A DNA stretch of 38,695 nt from an uncultured Bacilli bacterium (GCA_947586205.1 CANPXO010000006.1:1-38695), one strand, 5' to 3'. Counted from the stretch's first letter, positions 1 through 9,294 are shown. Notes: a model not told the origin generated them from the letters alone. Made by a program: numbers and translations.

Positions 1-557
1 GTTTCAATGGAAAGTAAAATTTCTCCCTTTTCACTTACTCGTACAGTGAATGTTCCCTTTAAAAAAGCAAAGTCTTCGAAACAAGCAAGAACTTCATTAA
101 TCTTGGGATTCATAAGTTCACATTTTTGAATCTCAATCAAATGATGACTTTCTTCTTCATAAAAACCAAAATGCCCGTTTTCCACATGGAAAACCCCTTT
201 ATTTCGATATCCTAAAACAGGACGACTAGGAGTAAAAGTAAAGTCTTCTATTGGAATTTCTTTTTGACGTATTAAATCTTTTATCATTTCTTTTTTGAGC
301 AAAAGAGAGCTTGCTGAACTCACAAAATCATAGACACATCCTCCACACACTATGGCATAGGGGCAAAATGAGGGAATACGCATGTCACTTTTTTCTAAGA
401 GAGTATCTAGTTTTCCTATTGAATAATTTTTTTCTTCTTTTTCAATATGAATCTCCCCAACTTCTTCAGGGAGCATTCTTGAAACAAAAACAACTTTTCC
501 ATCAATGTGAGTGACTCCTCTTCCCTCGTAATCTTGTTTTTCAATTTTTACTTGCAT
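1..557 (-). CDS. TrmA/RlmD-family 23S rRNA uracil-5-methyltransferase (5' part, cut by window edge)
   Basis: This reading frame is missing from the ORF track because it is open at the window edge. It begins MQVKIEKQDYEGRGVTHIDG, a TRAM-like RNA-binding start. It then has the cysteine pattern C-x5-C-G-G-C (CPYAIVCGGC) and a later Cys in IQKCELMN, which together match the 4Fe-4S ligands of RumA/RlmD-type enzymes. These SAM-dependent enzymes methylate C5 of a uridine in 23S rRNA or tRNA. The catalytic SAM domain would lie beyond the left edge, so rRNA versus tRNA specificity cannot be judged. The gene is transcribed divergently from the germination operon, with about 107 bp between the starts. 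Confidence 0.85.
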   Translation of the reverse strand, partial: MQVKIEKQDYEGRGVTHIDGKVVFVSRMLPEEVGEIHIEKEEKNYSIGKLDTLLEKSDMRIPSFCPYAIVCGGCVYDFVSSASSLLLKKEMIKDLIRQKEIPIEDFTFTPSRPVLGYRNKGVFHVENGHFGFYEEESHHLIEIQKCELMNPKINEVLACFEDFAFLKGTFTVRVSEKGEILLSIE

Positions 558-663
558 ATCAAACACCTACTTTTATTTTAAAACAAAACAAAGGAAATGT
601 CGATTTATTTTAGTTTTATGTTTAAAACACAAAAACTGCATCATACTAAAAACGGTGAAATTT

Positions 664-2100
664 ATGAAAAATAAAATCGTCGAAAGAATTCAAAAAGAAT
701 TTTCCAAAAGTGTCGACCTCATTATCAAACCGATTCATTTAAATGCTTTACAAACTGTTTACATTGTTTATTTAGAAAGTGTCACAGGAAGTAATAAAGT
801 CAATGATTATGTTTTAAAAAATATGTCTCTTATCGCCTCTTCCCCAAATCAAAAATTAAAAGATTTAGCAAGTTCGATTCCAGCACCAAATACAGTGGTG
901 ATTGAGGAACTAGACCAAATCGAATACTATATCACGAATGGTTTTACAATTGTGATTAAAGGCACAGAAGTTCTTGCTTTAGAAACCAAAGCCGACATTA
1001 ACCGAAGTGTCCCAGAACCTCTAACCGAACAAGCAGTATTTGGACCCAAAGATGCTTTTACTGAAAATATTCAAATTAACTTAGGACTAGTCAAACGTCG
1101 TATTAAATCAAAAACTCTAAAATCAGAAAGTATGGTGATTGGAAGAAAAACTTCCACTGCCATTAATGTCTTATATTTTGAGGATATCGCGGAAAGTGAT
1201 TTAGTAGATGCTGTCAAAGAAGAAATTCAAAAAATAGATGTTGATGGTATTTTAGATTCTGGAACTTTAATGGAATACTTTCAAAGAGAAAATAATACAC
1301 ACTTTCCTACTGTCATCCGAACCGAAAGACCAGACCATGTGGCGAATGCTTTAATGGAAGGAAAAATTGTTCTTTTAGTTGACACCACTCCTTTTGCTTT
1401 AATTCTTCCCGCTTTCTTCGCGGATTTCATGAATCCTATTACCGATAACTATAATAAAAGTAATAATATTAATTTATTAAAAGTGATACGATTTCTTTGT
1501 TTTTTTATTTCGATGATGGCTCCTGCCATTTACATTGCTTTAATTAATTATAATCCAGAGACGATTCCCACTTCTCTTCTCATTAACTTTGCGATGCAAC
1601 GGGATAACGTCCCGTTCCCAGCAATTATTGAGGCCCTTCTCATGCTTTTCATTTATGAAATTTTAAGAGAAAGTGACATTCGGTTTCCAAACTCTTATGG
1701 AAGTGCCATCTCGATTCTCGGGGCTCTGATTTTAGGAGAAGCTGCGGTAAACGCGGGGTTTGTAAGCCCTATTATGATTATTGTCGTGGCCTTCACATTT
1801 ATTACAAGTCTTATTTTTACCGAACAAGAAATCGTCGATGCCATAAGGTATGCAAGACTCATCTTTATCACCGCGGCTGCTTTATTTGGTCTTTATGGCA
1901 TTGTTATAGCTTTCCTATATTACCTCATTCATATGGTTGAATTAAAAAGTCTTGGAAAACCATATTTTTATCCCATTGCTCCTTTTGATAAAGTTTATTT
2001 TATGAAAGGTCTTTTAAAATCAAAATCTTGGAAAAGTATTTATCGTAGTAAAATGCTTACGGATAAAAACTTCCGTCGTCAAAGGAGGAACGAACCATGA
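664..2100 (+). CDS. GerA-family spore germination protein (A subunit of a germinant receptor)
   Basis: The protein is about 478 residues, the usual size for GerAA/GerKA subunits. A soluble N-terminal half (about 1-240) contains the family signature around ESMVIGRKTSTAINVLYFEDI. A membrane half follows, with several hydrophobic segments between about residues 245 and 430, and a basic tail. GerA-type receptors sit in the spore inner membrane and sense nutrient germinants. I chose the ATG at 664; a GTG at 655 is in frame but has no Shine-Dalgarno sequence. The stop TGA overlaps the ATG of the next gene, indicating translational coupling within an A-C-B operon. Confidence 0.93.
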   Translation: MKNKIVERIQKEFSKSVDLIIKPIHLNALQTVYIVYLESVTGSNKVNDYVLKNMSLIASSPNQKLKDLASSIPAPNTVVIEELDQIEYYITNGFTIVIKGTEVLALETKADINRSVPEPLTEQAVFGPKDAFTENIQINLGLVKRRIKSKTLKSESMVIGRKTSTAINVLYFEDIAESDLVDAVKEEIQKIDVDGILDSGTLMEYFQRENNTHFPTVIRTERPDHVANALMEGKIVLLVDTTPFALILPAFFADFMNPITDNYNKSNNINLLKVIRFLCFFISMMAPAIYIALINYNPETIPTSLLINFAMQRDNVPFPAIIEALLMLFIYEILRESDIRFPNSYGSAISILGALILGEAAVNAGFVSPIMIIVVAFTFITSLIFTEQEIVDAIRYARLIFITAAALFGLYGIVIAFLYYLIHMVELKSLGKPYFYPIAPFDKVYFMKGLLKSKSWKSIYRSKMLTDKNFRRQRRNEP

Positions 2101-3194
2101 AAAAAAGAATGATTTTCCTTTTACTTATCCCCTTTTTCTTTACCGGTTGTTATGATTATCAAGAATTAAATAATCTTGCCATTATCTCAGGAATTTCGAT
2201 TGATTATATGGATCATGAGTTTGTTGTTTCTTACGAGGTATTAAATAGTAAAAAAAGTGAAGGAAGTGAGCAAGGTTCTTCTAGTAAAGCTTATTATGTT
2301 GAAGGATCTGGGACCACAGTCCAAGAAGCATTTGTAAACGCCAATTTAAGTATTAGTAAGGAACCCTATTTTGCTCATGTAAAAGTGATGCTATTCAGTG
2401 AAGAAGTCGCGGATGAAAAAATGGCATCGGTGATTGACTTTTTAATACGTAATCCAAATATCAGGAATATCTTTGTTCCAATTCTTGCAATAGGAAGTCC
2501 CGCGAAGGAGATTTTAAATACTCCTACAACCGAAAACCCTGTCACTTCTGAATCGATTCGAAACATGATTGAAATGAGTAAATCTTATGAAAATATTGCT
2601 ATTAAACAAGATTTTGAAACATTTGTGGATCTTCTTATAGGCTCCCGAAGAGATGCTTATATGAATACTATAGAAGAAAAAGATGATGCCATTACTTTAA
2701 CAGGAATTGGAGCATTCAAAAATAGCAAATTAGTGACTTTGTTAGAGAAAGAAGACTCTGGTATCTTTAATGTTTTAAATAATACTTCTTATAATCACTA
2801 TGTTACTTTAGAATGTGATGATCAAAAAGAAAAATATACCATTATTGATTTATATGACAATCACCACTCCGAAATTGAAATAGAAGATAACAAGATTAAA
2901 ATCAAAAGTAATTTAGAAGCAAGTATTATTTCCGATGAATGCCATTATAACTTTAGAGAAACAAAAAGTTATCAAGAACTAGAAAGTAAATTTAATACGG
3001 TTGTTGAACAAGAATTTCGTAAAGTTTTTCAAAAATTAAAAACTTATCAAACCGATATACTAGGCATTAATGATTTATATTATAAAAAAAATAGAAAGGA
3101 TTTATCCAATTGGTATCAATATCCTGTGGAGTTTGAGGTCAATGTAAATATCAATAAAAATGGATTAATATTTCAGGTGACGAATGATGAATAA
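2097..3194 (+). CDS. Ger(x)C-family germination lipoprotein (C subunit)
   Basis: The N-terminus is a lipoprotein signal (KKRMIFLLLIPFFF then lipobox FTGC), so the mature protein would be lipid-anchored at the Cys near residue 18. It continues YDYQELNNLAIISGISID, the conserved start of GerAC/GerBC proteins. Its 365 residues are typical. A strong SD (AAAGGAGG) precedes the ATG and lies inside the last codons of the upstream gene. It is the C component of the receptor encoded with its neighbours. Confidence 0.93.
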   Translation: MKKRMIFLLLIPFFFTGCYDYQELNNLAIISGISIDYMDHEFVVSYEVLNSKKSEGSEQGSSSKAYYVEGSGTTVQEAFVNANLSISKEPYFAHVKVMLFSEEVADEKMASVIDFLIRNPNIRNIFVPILAIGSPAKEILNTPTTENPVTSESIRNMIEMSKSYENIAIKQDFETFVDLLIGSRRDAYMNTIEEKDDAITLTGIGAFKNSKLVTLLEKEDSGIFNVLNNTSYNHYVTLECDDQKEKYTIIDLYDNHHSEIEIEDNKIKIKSNLEASIISDECHYNFRETKSYQELESKFNTVVEQEFRKVFQKLKTYQTDILGINDLYYKKNRKDLSNWYQYPVEFEVNVNINKNGLIFQVTNDE

Positions 3195-4206
3195 TCTTAA
3201 AACTTTTTCTCTTTCTTATTTTTTAGGAAGAGCTTTCTTCTTAGGATTTGGTTTTTCTTTACTTGCCAAATTATTAGATAAAGATGCCTGGATTGCTTGT
3301 CTCTTAGGTATGCTCTTTGGCTCCATGATTATTTTCTTATTTCAAACAGCCAAAGATAAATTAAAGGGAAATTTCAATGATACAAAGTCATGGACTAAAT
3401 GGCCTTTAAAAATTCTTTTCTTTCTCTTTAATCTATTTATTTATTCTCAGATTGTTTTTATTTTTCAAACATTTGCAAGTTCCTTCTTTTTAATCAAATC
3501 TCCTGTATTTTTTATCGTTCTTCCCATACCTTTTATTATTTACCGTATTTGTAAGTCAGGATTTACGACTATTGCTAAAGTAGCTGAAGTTCTCATGCCC
3601 ATTTCCCTTTTCTTATTTTTGTTTGGTATTTTAGGACTTACTCAAAACTTTAAGTTAGATTACTTTACCCCAGTGCTTACTCATTCCCCACAAGACATTC
3701 TAAGTGGAAGCCTCTTCTTTGCTTTTTACTCTACTGCCCCTTTTCTTCTGATGCTAAATATTCCAACAGAAAAAAATAAATTTGTTTTCAAATATTTGAT
3801 GACTTGTTTATCTATTCTTCTATTATGCTTCTTTATTATTGGTATTCTAGGGTCAAATTTAATGCAAGTCTATCGTTATCCAGAATACATGACATTAAAA
3901 AAATTAAGAGTCTTTAACTTTATTGAAAAAGTCGAAAATATTATTTCCATTGCTTGGCTATTTGATTCGTTTGTTACTTTATCCGTCACAGGAAACAATC
4001 TAAAATTAAGTTTACCAAAAAAACACCAAAATATTTATTTCATCATTCTCCTTGTAATTCTTTATGGATGGTCCATCTTAAGCAGTATTTATTATCAAGA
4101 AGGTCTGATTGTATACCATGTTTTACCAATCATTTTAGGTGTTTTTGAAGTTTTTCTACTTGCGTTGCTATTGATTCCTAAATGGAAAAAGAGTCCTAAA
4201 CTCTAG
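3187..4206 (+). CDS. GerB-family germination permease (B subunit)
   Basis: A polytopic membrane protein of about 340 residues with roughly ten hydrophobic segments, in the spore-germination branch of the amino-acid/polyamine permease superfamily. GerB subunits are thought to bind the germinant. Two adjacent ATGs (3184, 3187) are possible starts; AGGTGA gives better spacing to the second. It overlaps the end of the C gene. The stop codon lies within a long hairpin shared with the convergent gene downstream. Confidence 0.92.
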   Translation: MNNLKTFSLSYFLGRAFFLGFGFSLLAKLLDKDAWIACLLGMLFGSMIIFLFQTAKDKLKGNFNDTKSWTKWPLKILFFLFNLFIYSQIVFIFQTFASSFFLIKSPVFFIVLPIPFIIYRICKSGFTTIAKVAEVLMPISLFLFLFGILGLTQNFKLDYFTPVLTHSPQDILSGSLFFAFYSTAPFLLMLNIPTEKNKFVFKYLMTCLSILLLCFFIIGILGSNLMQVYRYPEYMTLKKLRVFNFIEKVENIISIAWLFDSFVTLSVTGNNLKLSLPKKHQNIYFIILLVILYGWSILSSIYYQEGLIVYHVLPIILGVFEVFLLALLLIPKWKKSPKL

Positions 4207-4216
4207 GATTCTTTTT
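4186..4216. terminator. Bidirectional intrinsic terminator between gerB-like and Rpn-like genes
   Basis: A 13-bp stem (AAAAAGAGTCCTA / TAGGATTCTTTTT, one G-U pair) with loop AACTC. A T-run flanks the stem on each strand. The stop codons of both convergent genes lie inside the hairpin, and the two genes overlap by four bases. Confidence 0.85.
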
Positions 4217-5045
4217 CATTTTTTAATGCTTCAACTTCTTTGATGGATAGGCCAGTAACTTCTGAAATGTAGGAAACATTAGATTTATCAAGCATCGCTT
4301 TGGCAATTTTAACTTTTTCGTCATCTTGTCCTTCTAAATAAGCAGCTCGTTTTTGAAATTCTTCTTTGTTATAGAATAATCTCTCGTCAAAATCTCCTGA
4401 TAATTCTTTCATTTTCTCCCCAACTCTTTCCATCATTTCATTATCTTGATATATTTTTTGTCTTAAATTCTTATCTTTACATACAAATACATAAAGTAGC
4501 CACTTTAAATCTTCTTCATTTAATTTAGCAATTTCAGTATAATCTAAAGAAACAAGAAAATCAAGATTAATGTCCACAATTTCAAATAAATCATCATGTT
4601 TCAAATGATATTTTTCGCTCATCACAGTACTGTGATAAATAAAATCATTTTTCCCATAATAATCAAAATTGTTGAGATTAATTTGCCAAACCTTTTTAAT
4701 ATTTTTGTAAGGTTCATTAGGTTTTGTTTGACGAATAACTAAATGTAACACATACACTGTATTTTTAATTTTCCCTTCTTTGTAACTATTGTAGTTTACT
4801 TCAATGTTGATGTAACCATCAGGAATTTCAAAAATACTATCTGCTTCTGAATGTTTTTGTTTAATGTTTTCAAAAAGTTTTCCATTATAGTATTCTAAAT
4901 TTTCCATGACATACTTTTTATCAAGACCAATGGTAAGAGCAATGATACTTGCTACATAATCTTTATGATTTGGATCACCTAAAATCATGGTTGCAATATC
5001 ATCTCGTAAATACATTTTATCTTCATCTTTTACTTTCTGGGCCAA
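4203..5045 (-). CDS. Rpn-family (PD-(D/E)XK) putative nuclease/transposase-like protein
   Basis: The roughly 280-residue protein resembles Rpn/YhgA-like recombination-promoting nucleases (PDDEXK_2 type). The core reads IPDGYINIEVN, where typical members have a D...IE-x-Q motif; the Gln position is Asn here. The C-terminus has the short helical motif SYISEVTGLSIKEVEALKNE, common to these proteins. The listed GTG start abuts the SD (GGGAGG) with no spacing, so I prefer TTG at 5045, eight bases downstream of it. Two Spo0A-type boxes and a sigma-A-like promoter lie immediately upstream. Function is uncertain; family members are linked to recombination or phage defence. Confidence 0.75.
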   Translation of the reverse strand: MAQKVKDEDKMYLRDDIATMILGDPNHKDYVASIIALTIGLDKKYVMENLEYYNGKLFENIKQKHSEADSIFEIPDGYINIEVNYNSYKEGKIKNTVYVLHLVIRQTKPNEPYKNIKKVWQINLNNFDYYGKNDFIYHSTVMSEKYHLKHDDLFEIVDINLDFLVSLDYTEIAKLNEEDLKWLLYVFVCKDKNLRQKIYQDNEMMERVGEKMKELSGDFDERLFYNKEEFQKRAAYLEGQDDEKVKIAKAMLDKSNVSYISEVTGLSIKEVEALKNEKES

Positions 5046-5080
5046 GACATTCACCTCCCGTTTTGAAGAAAGTGATGTCT

Positions 5081-5108
5081 ATTCTATACCAAAAAAGCAA
5101 GTTTTCAA
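5081..5108 (-). promoter_or_regulatory. Sigma-A-type promoter of the Rpn-like gene
   Basis: On the minus strand a -35 TTGAAA is followed after 16 bp by -10 TAGAAT, then the GGGAGG ribosome site. A Spo0A-type box lies four bases upstream of the -35. Confidence 0.6.
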
Positions 5109-5112
5109 GCAA

Positions 5113-5149
5113 TTCGACAAAAGATATCAAAACTTTCTATTTTTCGACA
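5113..5149 (-). promoter_or_regulatory. Pair of Spo0A-type boxes
   Basis: Two exact TGTCGAA heptamers on the minus strand (plus-strand ttcgaca at 5113-5119 and 5143-5149), 30 bp apart, about three helical turns. Both carry the T-rich 5' flank typical of 0A boxes (TTTTGTCGAA). The position directly upstream of the -35 suits activation by Spo0A~P, which is inferred. Confidence 0.6.
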
Positions 5150-5155
5150 AAATTC

Positions 5156-5770
5156 TTATTTTTTCACTTTCACGCCTAACATACCGACTAAACTTTCACA
5201 TTGAAACGAATCGACAATCATTCCTTTTAAAGACTCATAATCAAAATAACTTTCGGAAATGTCACAAGATGAAAAATCAACACCATTTAAATTCGTTTTG
5301 ATAAACTCAGTTTGATAAAAATTCACTCTGGAAAATTCGATGTTTTTCATCTTTGTTTCTAAAAATGAACTTTCGGAAAAATCTGATTCTGTCACTTTCA
5401 TTTTTTGAATTCTTGCTTCAGCAAAATTTAAATATTTGGTATTACACTCTTCAAATTGAACATCTTTTATGGAAGCCTCCACAAACGAAGTTCCCACCAT
5501 CTTACAATTTTTAAAAAGAACTCTTGATATCAGTTTCTTATCAAATCGGATGTTGGATAAATCACAATCTTCGAATACAACATCTACAAGATCGACATTT
5601 CCCATATCTATTTTGGTAAAATCAACATGACGAAAGATACAACTATCAAATGTTGTATCATAAACATGGACAGTTTTTGTTGGATTTTCTTTTAGAATAC
5701 AATTTTCAAAATCTTCATCTTCCCAAGTTTTTTCAACACATGTTTTTACTTTTGGTTTTCCTATTTCCAT
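5156..5770 (-). CDS. Pentapeptide-repeat protein
   Basis: The 204-residue protein consists largely of A(D/N)LxF-like pentapeptides, for example CIFRHVDFTKIDMGNVDL and ANFxE-like units such as LNFAEARIQ and SDFSESSFLE. They predict a right-handed quadrilateral beta-helix. No signal peptide or membrane segment is visible. Some relatives protect gyrase or topoisomerase IV (Qnr/MfpA-like), but nothing here proves that role. It has its own SD (GGAGG, 4 bp spacing) and lies 24 bp after alaS, behind a terminator overlapping the alaS stop. Confidence 0.85.
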   Translation of the reverse strand: MEIGKPKVKTCVEKTWEDEDFENCILKENPTKTVHVYDTTFDSCIFRHVDFTKIDMGNVDLVDVVFEDCDLSNIRFDKKLISRVLFKNCKMVGTSFVEASIKDVQFEECNTKYLNFAEARIQKMKVTESDFSESSFLETKMKNIEFSRVNFYQTEFIKTNLNGVDFSSCDISESYFDYESLKGMIVDSFQCESLVGMLGVKVKK

Positions 5771-5782
5771 AATTCCTCCATG

Positions 5783-5814
5783 AAAAAAGCATCTTATTTT
5801 TCTTCTAAGATAGC
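5783..5814 (-). terminator. Intrinsic terminator overlapping the alaS stop codon
   Basis: On the minus strand, GCTATCTTA pairs with TAAGATGC (one bulged T) and is followed by TTTTTT. The stem includes the last codons and stop of alaS. It probably limits read-through into the pentapeptide gene. Confidence 0.65.
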
Positions 5815-7545
5815 TTTAATTCTTCTTACTCCTGCACTTGAAGCTTCTTCTTTTGTAATTTTAAAGTGTCCTAATTCCCTTGTATTTTGAACGTGAGGTC
5901 CTCCACATAATTCTTTTGATACATCACCAATCGTATAAACAGTTACCATATCTGGATATTTTTCAATAAACATACACTCGGCTCCACTTTGAATGGCTGT
6001 ATTTTTTTCCATCGTTTCTTTGGTAACAGGAATACTTTCTTTTATCCAAGTATTTACTAAGTTCTCTACTTCACTTTTTTCATCTTCCGTTAACTTATGG
6101 TCACAAGGAAAATCAAAACGTAAACGTTCTTCGGTAATATTACTTCCCATTTGATGGACTGAAGGACCAATGACTCTTTTTAAAGCAGCATTTAATAAGT
6201 GAGTTGCTGTGTGATAACGAGTTTCAATCTCGGTATTTCCTGAAAGTCCACCTTTAAATTTTCCTGCACTTGCTGTTCTTGATTTTTCTTGATGTTCTTG
6301 AAACATTTTATGAAATCCTTCTTCATCGACTTTTAAGTTTTTCTCAGCAGCTACTTCTTTTGTAAGTTCAATCGGAAAACCAAAGGTATCATATAAATGG
6401 AAAGCGGTTTCTCCATCAATAGAATCAGTATTGGCTGAAACTTTTTCAAAGACTTTTAATCCTTTTTCTAACGTACGATTAAATTTTTCTTTTTCTTGTT
6501 TTAAAACATTTAAAACAACTTCACGGTTTTGTTTTAATTCCACATAATAATCTTGATAAAGTTCGATGAATGTATTTGCAAGTTTTGTATCCCAATCAGA
6601 TAACACATCCATTCCAAGTTTTCTTGCATGACGAATCGCTCTTCGGATGAGTCTTCTTAAAATATAACCTTGATCAGTATTACTTGGCTTAATGCCAGCT
6701 GGATCAGCCGCGATCATGACAGAGGTACGAATATGATCCAATATAATTCGCATCGACTCTTCATTTCCTTCATAAGGCGAGTGGGATAATTCTTCTAAAA
6801 GTTTTCTTGGTTTTTCCCAAACACTTGTTAAGTAGTTATCATCGACTCCTTCAAGGACGGCAACAACTCTTTCTAAACCCATTCCAGTATCCACATTTTT
6901 TTGAGCAAGCTCCGTGACCATTCCATCTTCAGCCTGATAATATTCCATAAAAACATTATTCCAAATTTCAACCCAACGTTCATCTTCTGGGTCAAAATAT
7001 TCAGGAATATCATCTTTGCTACGCCAGTAAAAAATCTCTGTATCGCCTCCACATGGTCCAGAAGACCCAGGAATCCAAAAGTTATGCTCTCTTCCTAGGT
7101 ATGCAATTCGAGACTCTGGAATTCCTAAAGATTTCCAAGTATTTGCTGAAACTTCATCTCTTGGAATTTTCTCGTCTCCTTCATACACTGTAATCGCAAG
7201 TCTTTCAATTGGAATTTCTAAGACTTTTGTTAAAAATTCAAAACTATATTCAATACTTTCTTTTTTAAAATAATCTCCTAGACTCCAATTTCCAAGCATT
7301 TCAAAAAAAGTATGATGTGTCGTATCTCCAATACTATCTAAGTCGGTGAGTCTTACACACTTCTGATAATCACATAATCTTTTTCCATAAGGATGCTCTG
7401 CTCCCATTAAATAAGGAATTAAAGGTTGCATTCCTGCTGTATTAAATAAAACAGATGGGTCATTTTCAGGCACGATCGGCGCGCTTGGAATTTGAGTATG
7501 TCCTTTACTCACAAAAAAATTAATGTATAAATCTTTTAAATTCAT
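5794..7545 (-). CDS. alaS: Alanyl-tRNA synthetase, short form lacking the C-terminal domain
   Basis: The N-terminal class II catalytic core is clear (FFVSKGH start, LFNTAGMQPLIPYLMG, HHTFFEMLGNWSLGDYFKKE, and the tRNA-recognition domain around DQGYILRRLIRRAIRHAR). The editing domain follows, with HTATH near residue 445 and CGGPH near the end, the HxxxH/CxxxH zinc ligands. The protein stops at 583 residues, whereas typical bacterial AlaRS is about 870. It lacks the coiled-coil and DHHA1 (C-Ala) region. The frame ends cleanly with no homologous sequence downstream, so this looks like a natural short form. It follows the kinase gene directly (stop and start adjacent). Confidence 0.93.
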   Translation of the reverse strand: MNLKDLYINFFVSKGHTQIPSAPIVPENDPSVLFNTAGMQPLIPYLMGAEHPYGKRLCDYQKCVRLTDLDSIGDTTHHTFFEMLGNWSLGDYFKKESIEYSFEFLTKVLEIPIERLAITVYEGDEKIPRDEVSANTWKSLGIPESRIAYLGREHNFWIPGSSGPCGGDTEIFYWRSKDDIPEYFDPEDERWVEIWNNVFMEYYQAEDGMVTELAQKNVDTGMGLERVVAVLEGVDDNYLTSVWEKPRKLLEELSHSPYEGNEESMRIILDHIRTSVMIAADPAGIKPSNTDQGYILRRLIRRAIRHARKLGMDVLSDWDTKLANTFIELYQDYYVELKQNREVVLNVLKQEKEKFNRTLEKGLKVFEKVSANTDSIDGETAFHLYDTFGFPIELTKEVAAEKNLKVDEEGFHKMFQEHQEKSRTASAGKFKGGLSGNTEIETRYHTATHLLNAALKRVIGPSVHQMGSNITEERLRFDFPCDHKLTEDEKSEVENLVNTWIKESIPVTKETMEKNTAIQSGAECMFIEKYPDMVTVYTIGDVSKELCGGPHVQNTRELGHFKITKEEASSAGVRRIKAILEEK

Positions 7546-8073
7546 CTAAATTCCTTCTTTCTTCACGATGTCTTTTAAAATCTCTTTCATTTCACTTTCC
7601 GTTTTGTTCTTTATACTATAATCGAAATTTTGATAATTTTCAAGTGCATGTTCTGTTTCATGGCTTGCTTCTTCTTTTGATAAGTCATATGTGTTTTGAT
7701 CATTTACAACATGAATCGTAATAGGATGATATTCTTTCATACCTTCGATTTCTTCTTGGAGACGAACATCACTGATAATCACAACATCCACAAAATGTTG
7801 GTAGATTTCTAAATCATCTTTCATTCGATTAATAAAATAATTAGGATTTTGAGATTCGTGTCTTACATATGTTCCAAAATCTTGTAAAAATTTTCTTGGT
7901 TTTGGTTCCCTTATTCCATCCCAACCTAAAAGCTCTTTGGCAAACATTTTAATGTATTTACTATACTCGGTAATGACTACTTTTTGATTCCTTTTTAATA
8001 TTTCTTCTTTTAATAGATAGGCGGCAAGAGTCTTTCCACTTCTTGCTTTCCCGGCAATTAAAACTAATTTCAT
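7546..8073 (-). CDS. P-loop nucleotide/nucleoside kinase-like protein
   Basis: The protein starts MKLVLIAGKARSGKTLAAYLL, a Walker A motif (GKARSGKT), and contains VVIISDVRLQEEIEGMKE, a Walker-B-like strand with the DVR motif of deoxynucleoside monophosphate kinases and related dephospho-CoA-kinase-like proteins. About 175 residues is the right size. The substrate cannot be assigned from sequence. I chose the ATG at 8073, eight bases after AGGTG; the tracked start at 8082 is a GTG. It lies in an apparent operon between the AI-2E-type permease and alaS. Confidence 0.65.
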   Translation of the reverse strand: MKLVLIAGKARSGKTLAAYLLKEEILKRNQKVVITEYSKYIKMFAKELLGWDGIREPKPRKFLQDFGTYVRHESQNPNYFINRMKDDLEIYQHFVDVVIISDVRLQEEIEGMKEYHPITIHVVNDQNTYDLSKEEASHETEHALENYQNFDYSIKNKTESEMKEILKDIVKKEGI

Positions 8074-8082
8074 GGTACACAC

Positions 8083-9246
8083 CTATTCTTCCATAGATGT
8101 ATATTCATTATCTTTAAATAAATTATATTTTTCTTTGAAGAATTTCCAAACGACTTTGGCAAGAGCTATACAAGGAGTTGCTAGAATCATACCGATAATC
8201 CCAAAGAAATGTTCAAAAATAAGTAAACCAACAATAATGGTGACTGGATGAAGTTTCATCGTTTTACTCATCACAATTGGTTGTAAAATATTATTTTCAA
8301 TTAATTGAACCACAACCGCGACAATTAAAGTTAAGAAACCAATCAAAGGACTTTGAGCAAATCCCACAACAACAGCGATGATACCTCCAATATAAGGTCC
8401 AATGTATGGAATTAAATCTGTGATTCCACATAAAAGTCCAAAGAGAATTGGAGCTTGCAATCCAACAACCCAGAAACCAATCCCATCACAAACAAAGACC
8501 ATTAAGGCAACTAAAAGGGTTCCATTGACACTTTTTCTCACTTCTGTTGAAATATTGGTAATTAATAAAGATGCTTCAAAGCGATGTTTTTTAGGTAATA
8601 ATTGAAGGAGATGTCCATTAATCGAATCAAAATCAATTAACATATATAGTCCAATTACAAGTCCAAAAGTGATTGTAATTAAACTTGAGAAAAGAGTTCC
8701 AATAAAATTCATAAGCATTGTTGGAACCGATGTCATGAATCCGTTCATTCCCGTCGTGATCGTCAAAATAATTTGATCTTTTATCGAATTGAAATCAATC
8801 CCTTCAATTTTTCCTAACCGCCCGAAAAGAGAATTAATTAAGCCTTCTAACTCTTTAAAAATACTTGGTAAATTGGCAATTAATACTTGAACTTGTTCAT
8901 AAATAATTGGTATTAAAAAGCGAATAAATAAAGCAAGAATTGCTATGAAAACAGCATATACAATCATTGACCCAGCAATTCTTGGAATTTTTTTCTTTTC
9001 AAGTTTGGTGACTAATGGATTAAAAATCCAAGCTAAAACAAAGCCAATAAAGAAAGGGGCTAAAACACTTAGGATACTAAGTAAAAATTTCCATACTCCC
9101 CATTCTCTTGCAATAATGGTCACGATTAAGACCATGGCAATTACCATAGCAAAATAGAATAATCGTAAGATTTTCTTAGATAAACCTACTACTTCATTTA
9201 CACTTGCCATATCAATTTTATCTGTTTGTTTATTAAATAATTTCAT
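8083..9246 (-). CDS. AI-2E family transporter (PF01594-type membrane protein)
   Basis: A polytopic protein of about 387 residues with the family layout: two N-terminal hydrophobic segments, an amphipathic middle region, and a C-terminal membrane half including GLLCGITDLIPYIGPYIGGI, the most conserved stretch of AI-2E/PerM-type permeases. Some members export autoinducer-2 and others act as ion antiporters, so substrate is unassigned. The start is the ATG at 9246 after AGGAAG; the tracked start at 9279 is too far upstream. It heads the operon with kinase and alaS. Confidence 0.88.
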   Translation of the reverse strand: MKLFNKQTDKIDMASVNEVVGLSKKILRLFYFAMVIAMVLIVTIIAREWGVWKFLLSILSVLAPFFIGFVLAWIFNPLVTKLEKKKIPRIAGSMIVYAVFIAILALFIRFLIPIIYEQVQVLIANLPSIFKELEGLINSLFGRLGKIEGIDFNSIKDQIILTITTGMNGFMTSVPTMLMNFIGTLFSSLITITFGLVIGLYMLIDFDSINGHLLQLLPKKHRFEASLLITNISTEVRKSVNGTLLVALMVFVCDGIGFWVVGLQAPILFGLLCGITDLIPYIGPYIGGIIAVVVGFAQSPLIGFLTLIVAVVVQLIENNILQPIVMSKTMKLHPVTIIVGLLIFEHFFGIIGMILATPCIALAKVVWKFFKEKYNLFKDNEYTSMEE

Positions 9247-9267
9247 ATCATTCGCTTCCTTGTTTGT

Positions 9268-9276
9268 ATTATAGCA
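9268..9276 (-). promoter_or_regulatory. Extended -10 promoter of the permease-kinase-alaS operon
   Basis: TGCTATAAT on the minus strand, an exact extended -10, lies about 20 bp upstream of the ATG at 9246. No good -35 was seen. Confidence 0.5.
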
Positions 9277-9294
9277 CATTCAAATTAAAATATG

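Noticed and set aside
642-648. CATACTA resembling a sigma-G -10 before the germination operon
   Set aside because: No matching -35 at 18 bp, and transcription would start at the first codons. Forespore control is expected but not shown by this site.
4203-5054. GTG at 5054 as start of the Rpn-like gene
   Set aside because: The GTG directly abuts the Shine-Dalgarno sequence; TTG at 5045 has proper spacing.
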